Assembly (NCBI RefSeq): GCF_002074055.1 | Contig: NZ_CP014619.1 | Location: 1,364,001 to 1,428,000, forward strand | Direction: 5' to 3' | Origin: Frondihabitans sp. 762G35 | GTDB lineage: Bacteria; Actinomycetota; Actinomycetes; Actinomycetales; Microbacteriaceae | Length of the DNA: 64,000 nucleotides | In this document: positions 55,596-63,494 of the stretch, piece after piece | Layout of the letters: each line of letters begins with the position of its first letter | How positions within the stretch are numbered: the stretch's first letter is position 1 | The notes under the pieces: generated by a model | The model's database searches: none | What the model was told of the DNA's origin: nothing | What the model saw: only the letters and a program-made list of their open reading frames with translations | Made by a program: the position numbers and the translations under genes

Positions 55596-56843
55596 TCAGG
55601 CGCGCAGGTCGATGCCCAGCAGGGCGTGCACCGCGTCGACGTCCACGCTCGTCGGCGGCACGTCCTCGACGACGGCGCGCTCGACGGCCGCCACGGCGTT
55701 CGGCGTGTCGAGATCGTCCGCCAGGGCGTCCCGCAGCGCGGCGACCAGGGGTGTCGCCTCCGCCCCCGGCGTCGCGTCGGCCGCCCAGGCGACCCAGTGC
55801 GTGATCCGGGCGATCGACGCGGTGACGTCGTCGTCGAACCACTCCCAGTCGCTCCGGTAGTGGTGCTGCAGGAGCGCGAGCCGCACGGCGCGAGGATCGA
55901 CGCCCGAGGCGACGAGCTCGCTGACCTTGACGAGGTTCCCGAGCGACTTCGACATCTTCTCGCCCTCGTACGCGACCATGCCGGCGTGCGCGTACAGCGA
56001 TGAGAAGGTCTCGCCCGTGAGGGCGGTCCCGTGCCCGGCGGACATCTCGTGGTGCGGGAAGATCAGGTCGCTTCCGCCGCCGTTGACGGACAGGGGCAGG
56101 CTGAGGTGCTCGAGCGCGATGACGGTGCACTCGATGTGCCAGCCCGGGCGCCCCTCCCCGAGGACGGTCGGCCAGGACGGCTCGCCGTCGCGAGCCGCGC
56201 GCCAGAGCAGCGGGTCGAGTGCGTTGCGTTTCCCGTCGCGGTCCGGGTCGCCGCCGCGCTCGCGGAAGAAGCGCATCATCGTCTCGGGATCGAGGCGGCT
56301 CTCGATCCCCAGGTGCCAGAGCGTCTCCTGCCCGGCGCGGTCGACGTCGAAGTAGACGTCGTCGCCCGCGGACGAGTCGGGCGTGTCGACGCGATAGGCG
56401 AACGACGACTCGAGGAGGGCGGACACGGAGCGGGCGACGTCGTCGACGACGTCGGTCACGGCCACGAAGTGGTCGGGCGGGATCACGCCGAGGTGCTCCA
56501 TGTCGGAACGGAAGAGGTCGGTCTGCGACGCGGCCAGCTCGCGCCAGTCGACCCCGGTGTCGCGGGCGCGCTCGAGGAGCGGGTCGTCGACGTCCGTGGT
56601 GTTCTGCACGTAGGTGACCTCCACGCCGGCGTCGCGCCAGATCCGCCCCAGCGTGTCGAAGGCGAGGTAGGTCGACGCGTGGCCGAGGTGGGTGGCGTCG
56701 TAGGGAGTGATCCCGCAGACGTAGAGCTGACCGCCCCGCGACACGTCGGTGACGTGCTTCGAGCCCGTCGCCGTGTCGTGGAGGGTGGGGAGCGGTGCGG
56801 ATCCCGGGAGGGACGGGAGGGCGGGGACGTTCCAGGAGCGCAT
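55596..56843 (-). CDS. mshC: L-cysteine:1D-myo-inositol 2-amino-2-deoxy-alpha-D-glucopyranoside ligase
   Basis: Mycothiol biosynthesis enzyme that joins cysteine to GlcN-Ins with ATP, 415 residues. It is a cysteinyl-tRNA synthetase homologue: HLGH at about 52-55 (HIGH motif), KMSKS near 288, zinc ligands in VCGITPYD and GWHIECTVIALEH. The N-terminal MRSWNVPALPSLPG and shorter C-terminus without the tRNA anticodon domain mark MshC over CysS. The ATG overlaps the uppP stop by one base. It shows that the organism uses mycothiol. Confidence 0.95.
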   Translation of the reverse strand: MRSWNVPALPSLPGSAPLPTLHDTATGSKHVTDVSRGGQLYVCGITPYDATHLGHASTYLAFDTLGRIWRDAGVEVTYVQNTTDVDDPLLERARDTGVDWRELAASQTDLFRSDMEHLGVIPPDHFVAVTDVVDDVARSVSALLESSFAYRVDTPDSSAGDDVYFDVDRAGQETLWHLGIESRLDPETMMRFFRERGGDPDRDGKRNALDPLLWRAARDGEPSWPTVLGEGRPGWHIECTVIALEHLSLPLSVNGGGSDLIFPHHEMSAGHGTALTGETFSSLYAHAGMVAYEGEKMSKSLGNLVKVSELVASGVDPRAVRLALLQHHYRSDWEWFDDDVTASIARITHWVAWAADATPGAEATPLVAALRDALADDLDTPNAVAAVERAVVEDVPPTSVDVDAVHALLGIDLRA

Positions 56844-57685
56844 CAGCCGATCACCCCGGTGCCGAGCAGCACGAAGAGGACCGCGCCGAGTGCGATGCGG
56901 TAGACGACGAACGGCAGGAAGCTCCGCTTCGAGATGTAGTTCATGAAGAACGCGATGACCACGAAGCCGACGACGAACGCCACCACGGTCGCCGCCGCGG
57001 TGTCGACGAGGGAGTACGGGTTCGAGGCGTTCGAGTGGATGGCCTGATACATCTCGAACAGGCCGCTCCCGAAAACCGCCGGGATCGCCAGGAGGAACGA
57101 GTAGCGCGCCGCCGCCGGACGGGTGTAGCCGAGCGCCAGGCCGGCCGACGTCGTCGCGCCCGAGCGGGAGACGCCGGGGATCAGCGCGAGCACCTGCGCG
57201 ATGCCGATCCCGACGCCGTGCGACCACCTCATGCGCTCGAAGGGCAGCTGCTTCCTCCCGAGGACGTCGCACGCGCCGAGGACGACGCCGAACACGACGA
57301 ACACGGTCGCGAGGAGCCACAGCGACCGGAAGTCCGTTGCGATGAGATCCTGCGTGAGGTAGCCCACGACGATGATCGGGATGGTCCCGATGATGACGAG
57401 CCATCCCATCCTGACGTCGGGGTCGCGGCGGTCCCAGCGGCCGATGAGCGCCAGGAACCAGCGCGACACGATCCGCGAGACGTCCTTCCAGAAGTAGATG
57501 AGCACCGCCAGCTCGGTGCCCAGCTGGATGATGGCGGTGAACGCCGCACCGGGGTCGAACTCCTTGCCCGCGGCGTGCGGGAAGAACAGACCGACGAGCC
57601 GAATGTGAGCGCTCGACGAGACGGGGAGGAACTCCGTCAGGCCCTGGACGAGGCCGAGCAGGAGAGCTTGGAAGAAGTGGTCCAC
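56843..57685 (-). CDS. uppP: Undecaprenyl-diphosphate phosphatase
   Basis: Membrane enzyme that recycles undecaprenyl pyrophosphate for wall synthesis, 280 residues with about eight transmembrane helices. The two catalytic regions are GLVQGLTEFLPVSSSAH near the N-terminus and IPGVSRSGATTSAGL in the second half. GTG start, with GAGAGG somewhat distant. It lies between an M20 peptidase gene (16 bases upstream) and mshC (1-base overlap), so the three are probably one transcript. Confidence 0.96.
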   Translation of the reverse strand: MDHFFQALLLGLVQGLTEFLPVSSSAHIRLVGLFFPHAAGKEFDPGAAFTAIIQLGTELAVLIYFWKDVSRIVSRWFLALIGRWDRRDPDVRMGWLVIIGTIPIIVVGYLTQDLIATDFRSLWLLATVFVVFGVVLGACDVLGRKQLPFERMRWSHGVGIGIAQVLALIPGVSRSGATTSAGLALGYTRPAAARYSFLLAIPAVFGSGLFEMYQAIHSNASNPYSLVDTAAATVVAFVVGFVVIAFFMNYISKRSFLPFVVYRIALGAVLFVLLGTGVIG

Positions 57686-57701
57686 GTGCGGCTGACGCCT
57701 C

Positions 57702-58997
57702 TCAGTATGTCGCGAGGAGATCGCGCAGGACGCGGGATCCGAAGGTTAGTGCGTCGAGGGGCACTCGCTCGTCGACGCCGTGGAACATCGCCGGGAAGTC
57801 CATCTCCTCCGGCAGACGAAGCGGAGCGAAGCCGTAGCCCTCGATCCCCAGGAGGCTGAGGGCCTTGTTGTCCGTCCCGCCCGAGAGGAGGTACGGCAGG
57901 ACCGGCGCGCCGGGGTCGTGGCGCCCGAGGGTCGACACGATCGCCTCGACCAGAGGGCCGCCGAACTCCGTCTCCAGGCCGATGTCGGTGTGCAGGGTGA
58001 CGATCTCGATGTCGTCGCCCACCAGCTCCTGCACCTGGGCGAGCACGGCGCCCTCCTCCCCCGGCATGCAGCGGATGTCGATCAGAGCCGACGCCTCGTC
58101 GGGGACGACGTTGTGCTTGTACCCGGCGGTGAGGACCGTCGGATTGGTCGTCACCCGCAGGCTGCCGCGGATGAAGCCGGACGCCGTGCCGGTCTTCAGC
58201 ACGAGCTCGTCGGGGCTCGTCGACGCAGGATCGACGCCCAGGATGCGCGCGACCTCGGCCAGGAGCTCCGTCGTCGTGTTCGTCATCTGGACCGGCCACT
58301 CCTGCCGACCCAGGACGGCGACCGCCTCGGCCAGACGCGTGACCGCGTTGTTCCGGATCATCTGCGACCCGTGACCCGCCGTGCCGCGGGCGATCAGCTT
58401 GATCCAGACGAGGGCCTTCTCCCCCGTCTGCAGGAGGTACGCGCGCTTGCCGTCGATGAACGTCGAGTACCCGCCCACCTCGCTGATCGCCTCGCCCATC
58501 CCGTCGAAGAGCTCGGGATGGTTCTGCACCAGCCAGTGCGACCCCAGGACGCCGCCCGCCTCCTCGTCGGCGAGGAACCCCACCACGAGATCGCGCTCCG
58601 GCCGCTCCCCCGCGCGCAGCAGGTCGCCGAGAGCCGTCAGCATCATGGCGTCCATGTTCTTCATGTCGACCGCGCCGCGACCCCACAGCATGCCGTCGCG
58701 CACCTCGCCGCCGAACGGATCGACCGACCAGTTCGCAGGATCCGCGGGCACCACGTCGAGATGCCCGTGGAGCACCAGACCCGGCTTCGACCGGTCGCGC
58801 CCCTCCACCCGGGCCAGGACGCTCGTGCGACCCGGCTCCGACTCGAACACCTGAGGCGTCACACCCAGCTCGACGAGCTTCGCCTCCACGTACTCCGCGG
58901 CGTCCGCCTCCCCGTTCGATCGGCCGGAACCGTAGTTCGTCGTGTCGAAACGGATCAGGTCGCGCGCGATGAGGGCTGTCTCGTCGAGTTCGGTCAT
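57702..58997 (-). CDS. M20/M25/M40-family metallopeptidase (ArgE/DapE-like)
   Basis: Zinc hydrolase of 431 residues. Ligand motifs: LHGHLDVVPAD (first His and Asp) near residue 77, WGRGAVDMKNMDAM with the bridging Asp, the Glu pair in ADEEAGG, and a C-terminal HGVDERV. The order and the HGHLDVVP form match the M20 group related to ArgE and DapE, but specificity is unknown. It is first in the M20-uppP-mshC operon. TAGCGT lies six bases before the ATG. Confidence 0.92.
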   Translation of the reverse strand: MTELDETALIARDLIRFDTTNYGSGRSNGEADAAEYVEAKLVELGVTPQVFESEPGRTSVLARVEGRDRSKPGLVLHGHLDVVPADPANWSVDPFGGEVRDGMLWGRGAVDMKNMDAMMLTALGDLLRAGERPERDLVVGFLADEEAGGVLGSHWLVQNHPELFDGMGEAISEVGGYSTFIDGKRAYLLQTGEKALVWIKLIARGTAGHGSQMIRNNAVTRLAEAVAVLGRQEWPVQMTNTTTELLAEVARILGVDPASTSPDELVLKTGTASGFIRGSLRVTTNPTVLTAGYKHNVVPDEASALIDIRCMPGEEGAVLAQVQELVGDDIEIVTLHTDIGLETEFGGPLVEAIVSTLGRHDPGAPVLPYLLSGGTDNKALSLLGIEGYGFAPLRLPEEMDFPAMFHGVDERVPLDALTFGSRVLRDLLATY

Positions 58998-59003
58998 GCC
59001 ACC

Positions 59004-59009
59004 ACGCTA
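59004..59009 (-). promoter_or_regulatory. Putative leaderless promoter -10 (TAGCGT) of the M20-uppP-mshC operon
   Basis: The minus strand reads TAGCGT, six bases, then ATG at 58997. A TTGACA lies upstream on the same strand (complement of 59024-59029), but the 14-base spacing is short for a -35. Confidence 0.5.
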
Positions 59010-59084
59010 CCCGGGGACGACCGTGTCAAAACCGCCCCCGGGATCGTGCTAATGTTTCGAGGCGGCAAAACGCCGCGAACACTC

Positions 59085-59169
59085 GTCCGGGTGGCGGAAA
59101 TGGCAGACGCGCTAGCTTGAGGTGCTAGTGCCCGTATAGGGCGTGGGGGTTCAAGTCCCCCCTCGGACA
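59085..59169 (+). tRNA. tRNA-Leu (GAG anticodon)
   Basis: Class II tRNA of 85 bases. The acceptor stem GTCCGGG (59085-59091) pairs with CTCGGAC (59162-59168) with one G-U. The anticodon arm is CTAGC-TTGAGGT-GCTAG, giving anticodon GAG, which reads CUC and CUU leucine codons. A long variable arm (TGCCCGTATAGGGCG) and a T arm (GGGGG-TTCAAGT-CCCCC) complete it. The discriminator base is A and CCA is not encoded. A terminator begins at the next base. Confidence 0.97.
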
Positions 59170-59219
59170 CGAACGAAAAAAGGCCATGCCCTCCAAGGGG
59201 CAGGGCCTTTTTTCGTTCG
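59170..59219 (+). terminator. Terminator of tRNA-Leu
   Basis: Perfect 16-bp arms (59170-59185 and 59204-59219; left arm CGAACGAAAAAAGGCC) enclose an inner stem TGCCC/GGGCA. The six A/T pairs give a T run within the right arm. The hairpin begins directly after the discriminator base. Confidence 0.93.
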
Positions 59220-59276
59220 TCGCCTTCTGCGACGCTGTCCGCGTCGCGTCGCTCCGCTGGGGTCCTCCGGACACGT

Positions 59277-59591
59277 GGCACGGGGGACGGCGCTTCGCGC
59301 GTCGTGGGCACGAGGTGCGGCGGCACGGGGGACGGCGCTTCGCGCGTCGGGGGCGCGAGGTGCAATGGCACGGGGGACGGCGCTTCGCGCGCCGTGGGCA
59401 CGAGGTGCGGCGGCACGGGGGGCGGCGCTTCGCGCGCCGTGGGCACGAGGTGCGGCGGCACGGGGGGCGGCGCTTCGCGCGCCGTGGGCACGAGGTGCGG
59501 CGGCACGGGGGGCGGCGCTTCGCGCGCCGTGGGCACGAGGTGCAATGGCACGGGGGACGGCGCTTCGCGCGTCGTGGGCCGGGGGCCGCGC
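59277..59591. repeat. Seven-copy 45-bp tandem repeat
   Basis: Units start at 59277, 59322, 59367, 59412, 59457, 59502 and 59547. Each begins GGCACGGGGG and has the core CGGCGCTTCGCGCG. Copies 4 and 5 are identical; the last diverges after GTCGTGGGC. Variable positions are the base after GGCACGGGGG or GGCACGGGGGG (A or G), a T/C in GCGTCG or GCGCCG, and the unit end (CGGC or CAAT). Each unit can fold into a short hairpin around TTC/TTCGC. A partial copy lies at 59737-59767. Confidence 0.95.
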
Positions 59592-59816
59592 GTCGGGGGA
59601 TCGTGGCTCGGGACGCTCCGGCAGGAGCCGACGTTAGTTAGGCAGGAGTTCGCTCGGTTTGGCGCGCACTCCGCAGGAGAAACGGCTCCTGCGGGATCGT
59701 GACGCAGGACGGTGACGCGGAAACTCCTGCTTTAGGGGCACGGGGGACGGCGCTTCGCGCGTCGGGGACGGGCAGCGAAAAGGCTGCGGGGCTGGGAACG
59801 GCTCGGGGGGCGGTCG

Positions 59817-59822
59817 TAGGGT
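59817..59822 (+). promoter_or_regulatory. Putative leaderless promoter -10 (TAGGGT) of the aldo/keto reductase gene
   Basis: TAGGGT ends six bases before the ATG at 59829. The intervening GGGG is too close to the ATG to serve as a ribosome-binding site. Confidence 0.5.
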
Positions 59823-59828
59823 CGGGGC

Positions 59829-60806
59829 ATGGACTATGTGCGACTGGGAACGAGCGGCCTGCAGGTGTCGGCCGTGACGCTGGGAATGATGAGCTACGGC
59901 GACCCGAAGAGGGGCGGCCACGAGTGGAGCCTCCCCGAGGAGGAGAGCCGGCCCTTCATCCAGCGGGCCCTCGAACTCGGCATCACCACCTTCGACACCG
60001 CCAACGTGTACAGCGACGGATCGAGCGAGGAGATCACGGGCCGCGCGCTCGCCGACTTCGCCCGCCGCGACGAGGTCGTCATCGCGACCAAGCTCAACGG
60101 GAGAATGCGCCCCGGACCGAACGGCGCTGGGCTCTCGCGTCTCGCCGTGATGACCGAGGTCGACAACAGCCTCCGCCGTCTCGGGACCGACTACATCGAC
60201 CTCTACCAGATCCACCGCTTCGACCCGGAGACCCCGGTCGAGGAGACCATGGAGGCCCTCCACGACGTCGTCAAGGCCGGCAAGGTGCGCTACATCGGCG
60301 CCTCCAGCATGTGGGCCTGGCAATTCGCGAAGATGCAGTACACCGCCGACCTCGCGGGGTGGACGCGCTTCATCTCGATGCAGGATCAGTACAACCTCAT
60401 CCAGCGCGAGGAGGAGCGCGAGATGCTTCCCTTCTGCCTCGACCAGGGCGTCGGCGTCCTCCCCTGGAGCCCTCTCGCTCGAGGCCGCCTCACGCGCGAC
60501 TGGGACGAGAAGACGGCCCGGAGCGAGACCGACCTCTTCGGCAAGACCCTCTACCGTCAGCAGGAGCAGGGCGATCGGGCCATAGCCTCCGCCGTGGCCC
60601 GCGTCGCCGACAACCGCGGCGTCTCCCGCGCGCAGGTCGCCCTCGCCTGGGTCCGCCAGCAGGATGCCGTCACCTCACCCATCGTCGGGGCGACGAAGCC
60701 GCACCACCTCGACGACGCCGTCGCCTCCGTCGACCTGGTTCTCACCGACGACGAGCTCGACGCGCTCGAATCGCCCTACGTCGCCCGGAATCCCGAGGGA
60801 TTCTGA
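59829..60806 (+). CDS. Aldo/keto reductase
   Basis: NADPH-dependent oxidoreductase of 325 residues with a TIM-barrel fold. The catalytic tetrad is Asp56 and Tyr61 (FDTANVYSDG), Lys88 (ATKLN) and His129 (YQIHRFD). The C-terminal cofactor region has SPIVGATKPHHLDDA. It is close to the YghZ/Tas-like and 1-deoxyxylulose-5-phosphate reductase-like subgroup. The substrate is unknown. A perfect hairpin follows the stop. Confidence 0.92.
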   Translation: MDYVRLGTSGLQVSAVTLGMMSYGDPKRGGHEWSLPEEESRPFIQRALELGITTFDTANVYSDGSSEEITGRALADFARRDEVVIATKLNGRMRPGPNGAGLSRLAVMTEVDNSLRRLGTDYIDLYQIHRFDPETPVEETMEALHDVVKAGKVRYIGASSMWAWQFAKMQYTADLAGWTRFISMQDQYNLIQREEEREMLPFCLDQGVGVLPWSPLARGRLTRDWDEKTARSETDLFGKTLYRQQEQGDRAIASAVARVADNRGVSRAQVALAWVRQQDAVTSPIVGATKPHHLDDAVASVDLVLTDDELDALESPYVARNPEGF

Positions 60807-60825
60807 CGTCGGACCGACCAAACCA

Positions 60826-60855
60826 CCGCCGCCCCTCGACCGCGAGGGGCGGCGG
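60826..60855 (+). terminator. Terminator after the aldo/keto reductase gene
   Basis: Perfect 13-bp stem CCGCCGCCCCTCG (60826-60838) with its complement (60843-60855) and a four-base loop ACCG, 20 bases after the stop. Confidence 0.88.
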
Positions 60856-60916
60856 GGGGCATCATGGGGGAATCCATCGGCGACGACGCCGACGAGACTG
60901 ACGAAGGGTACCGACC

Positions 60917-61192
60917 GTGACGGATCACGCGACCACTGAGAGCCCCGACGACGGCAAGGCCCGCGAGGCGCAGTCCGGGCAGGAGCAGACCGACCACGGC
61001 ACCGACGCGCCCCTGAACGGCGGCGAGCACGTCGAGTCGGGGTCCTACACCTCCACGAAGGAGCACGGCGTCGAGTACGACGGCGCCTTCACCGACAGCG
61101 ACATCCCCTCCGAGGGCGTCAAGCCCGGTGAGACCGACGCCGACCGCGCCGGCTTCGAGGGAAGCTACGTCGAGAGCGACGGCACCGAGTAA
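60917..61192 (+). CDS. Small acidic hypothetical protein
   Basis: Predicted 91-residue protein, very rich in Asp, Glu, Gly, Ser and Thr with few hydrophobic residues, so probably disordered and soluble. Segments such as KEHGVEYDGAFTDSDIPSEGV look non-random, and the gene has a GTG with GAAGGG upstream and a hairpin after the stop. I recall no named family. It sits between two redox genes with its own apparent transcription unit. Confidence 0.68.
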   Translation: MTDHATTESPDDGKAREAQSGQEQTDHGTDAPLNGGEHVESGSYTSTKEHGVEYDGAFTDSDIPSEGVKPGETDADRAGFEGSYVESDGTE

Positions 61193-61204
61193 CACGAGCC
61201 CGGG

Positions 61205-61221
61205 CCGACCCGAGGGGTCGG
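61205..61221 (+). terminator. Short hairpin after the small acidic protein gene
   Basis: Perfect 7-bp stem CCGACCC (61205-61211) with GGGTCGG (61215-61221) and a three-base loop, 12 bases after the stop. Confidence 0.6.
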
Positions 61222-61311
61222 TCCGTCGGGCGTGACGATGTCGAGGGCGGAGGCCGGGCATCCTGCGCTGTCATTTTTCCGCCGCGGAGCGAATCGACCC
61301 CGCGTGCGGAG

Positions 61312-61317
61312 TACCGT
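61312..61317 (+). promoter_or_regulatory. Putative leaderless promoter -10 (TACCGT) of ndh
   Basis: TACCGT ends six bases before the ATG of the NADH dehydrogenase gene. Only CGAGGC lies between them. Confidence 0.5.
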
Positions 61318-61323
61318 CGAGGC

Positions 61324-62649
61324 ATGACAACACGAATCGTTATTCTGGGTGGTGGTTCGGCGGGTCTCCACACCGCGCTGTGGCTCCAGCGGAAGCGTCC
61401 CCCGCAGAGCGCGAGCATCACGGTCATCGACCCGAGCCCGTACATGACCTATCAGCCGTTCCTTCCCGAGGTCGCCGGCGGCCACATCGATCCGAAAGAC
61501 GTGACCGTCCCGCTGCGGAAGACGCTGCGCCGGTCGAAGTTCATCCAGGGCGCCATGACCGGGATCGACACGGCGGCCAAGACCGTGACCGTCTCGCACG
61601 TCGAGGGAACGACCTCCGAGGTCGCCTACGACCACCTGGTGGTCGCCCTCGGAGCCGTGACACGCACGTTCCCGACACCCGGCCTCGCCGAGAACGCCGT
61701 CGGCTTCAAGAGCGTCGAGGAGGCGTTCTACGTCCGCAACCGCGTCCTCGCGAACATCGAGAAGGCCGCGTCGACGACCGATCCCGCCGAGCGGGCGAAG
61801 CTCCTCACCATCCTCTTCGTCGGCGGCGGCTACACCGGCGTCGAGGCGCTGGGCGAGCTGAACGACGCCGCCAACGCCGCCGTCGACCAGTACCCGCAGC
61901 TGTCCCGCCACGAACTCCGCTTCGTCCTGGTGGAGGCGCTCGACCGCGTCGCCCCCGAGGTCGGCCCGGAGCTCAGCAAGTGGACCCTCGGCGCTCTGCG
62001 CGCGCGGGGCATCGACATCCGGCTCAAGACCACGATGCCCTCCTGCGAGAACGGCGACTGCGTCCTCAGCGACGGCGAGACGATCCCCGCCGGCACGATC
62101 GTGTGGACGGCCGGCGTCAAGCCGAACCCGGCGCTCGACGCGACCGACCTCCCCCGCGGACCGAAGGGTCACGTCAACGCGAACGCGCGCCTCGAGGTCG
62201 TCACCGACGAGGGCAAGCGCGTCGACGGCGTGTGGGCTCTGGGGGACAACGCGCAGGTTCCTGACCTGACCGCGGCCAAGCAGCCGGCCTACTACCCGCC
62301 GAACGCTCAGAACGCGGTCCGCCAGGCCCGCACCGTCGCCGAGAACATCCTCGCGTCCATGGCCGGCGAGCCGCTGGCGGAGTACCGCCACGAGTCCGTC
62401 GGGACCGTCGCCAGCTACGGCATCGGCAAGGGAGCGGCCCTGATCCAGGGCGTGCACCTCAAGAACGTCCTGGCGTGGCTCGCCCACCGCGGCTACCACC
62501 TGCTGGCGATGCCGACCTACACGCGCAAGTGGCGCATCCTGACCGGCTGGATCACGAACTTCGTGAGCGGCCGCGACGAGACGACGCTGGAGAACCTCAC
62601 CGACCCCCGGGCGTCCTTCGTGGCAGCCGCCGGAGGCGTCAAGGAGTAA
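61324..62649 (+). CDS. ndh: Type II NADH dehydrogenase (NAD(P)/FAD-dependent oxidoreductase)
   Basis: Single-subunit, non-proton-pumping enzyme that passes electrons from NADH to menaquinone, 441 residues. The FAD-binding GGGSAGLHTALWL is at about 9-21 and the second Rossmann motif FVGGGYTGVEALGEL is near 165-179. ALGDNAQVPD is the FAD site near the C-terminus. The last 100 residues form the usual membrane-associated region (GVHLKNVLAWLAHRGYHL). It would feed the bcc-aa3 chain at 10-18 kb. A hairpin with a T-rich tail follows. Confidence 0.92.
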   Translation: MTTRIVILGGGSAGLHTALWLQRKRPPQSASITVIDPSPYMTYQPFLPEVAGGHIDPKDVTVPLRKTLRRSKFIQGAMTGIDTAAKTVTVSHVEGTTSEVAYDHLVVALGAVTRTFPTPGLAENAVGFKSVEEAFYVRNRVLANIEKAASTTDPAERAKLLTILFVGGGYTGVEALGELNDAANAAVDQYPQLSRHELRFVLVEALDRVAPEVGPELSKWTLGALRARGIDIRLKTTMPSCENGDCVLSDGETIPAGTIVWTAGVKPNPALDATDLPRGPKGHVNANARLEVVTDEGKRVDGVWALGDNAQVPDLTAAKQPAYYPPNAQNAVRQARTVAENILASMAGEPLAEYRHESVGTVASYGIGKGAALIQGVHLKNVLAWLAHRGYHLLAMPTYTRKWRILTGWITNFVSGRDETTLENLTDPRASFVAAAGGVKE

Positions 62650-63494
62650 TCGAGACACCTCTCGGCCACCGAGGCCCCCGCTTGCTGTGCGAACCATAGT
62701 GAGCGGGGGTTTCTTCTGTCAATCAGGGGATTTCGGGTGACGTTTCCCGTCCAGAGGGTCCGCCGCGTCTTTCCGAGATCACCCGTCTCACCCGTTGCAA
62801 CCATTCGGGGTACACGAACTGCGGTCATTGGGGAGGACTCCCGTCCGGGGGGTCTCGACGACCCTCGACGGGGACCCCCCGATCGGCCCTGCGGTTGAGG
62901 AACGGGCCCGGAACCCCGATCCCTGCAGGCATGGGGATCGAACGGGGTCCCGAACCGAACGGATCGGTCGCCCGACGACCGGAGCACCGCTCCGCCCCGA
63001 CGACTCCCCCGGGGCCTCCCGCACGCCTCACCCGGGCCACGGGTCCACTCACCCGTTTCGCTCACCCGACGAGGCACGAGCGGAGTCCCCCGAAATGGGG
63101 GCATGTGCTTCGTGTGTCGGATGCAATACCGTCAGAGCACACCCGGTAGAACTGGGGAAGTACCACACCCGAAGAAACACCCGCGGTCCAGCCGCGGAAC
63201 ACCCGTAGAACACACCCGAAAAGCTGCACCCGACACCCGAAATCGTCGACGCGCTCCGAGCCTCGAGACAAGCCGTACCCGACGGCCCCTCACCGGATCA
63301 GACATCGCGTCGTCGCCCGGGTGGACGACTGGAACCCGATCTCCGCTCGTCCACTCGAACCCGGCCGCCGATCACTCCCGAAAAGTGATCTGTCGGCACA
63401 GCGCCGCCTACCCGAACCTGAGATCCATGCTTACCCTGCAGCCCTCCCGTGCGCTTTCGCGTACCCACAGCCGCCCCGAATCGGTTGTGGAATC
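62650..63494 (+). other. 845-bp intergenic region with a cluster of CACCCG motifs
   Basis: No credible gene on either strand: the open frames lack codon bias, family motifs and ribosome-binding sites. After the ndh terminator, CACCCG occurs 12 times on the + strand (62780, 62789, 63029, 63050, 63063, 63140, 63166, 63178, 63200, 63213, 63227, 63234) and once inverted (62734). Seven lie within 100 bases, mostly as ACACCCG. A 7-bp hairpin CGATCCC/GGGATCG is at 62917-62940. The base composition is less GC-rich than neighbouring genes. Confidence 0.8.
62675..62715 (+). terminator. Terminator after ndh
   Basis: CCCCCGCTTGC (62675-62685) pairs with GTGAGCGGGGG (62699-62709), 11 bp with two wobbles, over a 13-base loop, then TTTCTT. 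Confidence 0.82.

Larger units (their letters stand above)
59220..59828 (+). other. 609-bp intergenic region with tandem repeat array
   Basis: The space between the tRNA-Leu terminator and the aldo/keto reductase gene. It holds seven 45-bp repeats (59277-59591), a degenerate eighth copy (59737-59767) and between them several GCAGGAG/CTCCTGC motifs in both orientations. Open frames run through the array on both strands because the unit is a multiple of three, but none has a credible start, and they are not taken as genes. Confidence 0.75.

Noticed and set aside
59277-59591. CRISPR-like array
   Set aside because: The repeats are directly adjacent, with no unique spacers, and there are no cas genes.
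58994-59702. Open frames through the 45-bp repeats giving 15-residue protein repeats on both strands
   Set aside because: The unit is a multiple of three without stops, so all frames stay open. No frame has a ribosome-binding site or extends into a conserved domain, and one covers the tRNA gene.
62917-62940. Hairpin CGATCCC/GGGATCG as a riboswitch or RNA gene
   Set aside because: A 7-bp stem with a 10-base loop alone does not match any riboswitch class that I know.
62650-63494. Several small open frames of 60-140 residues on both strands
   Set aside because: They lack start signals and the GC-rich third-position bias of the real genes here, and they overlap each other in many frames. The region is treated as non-coding.
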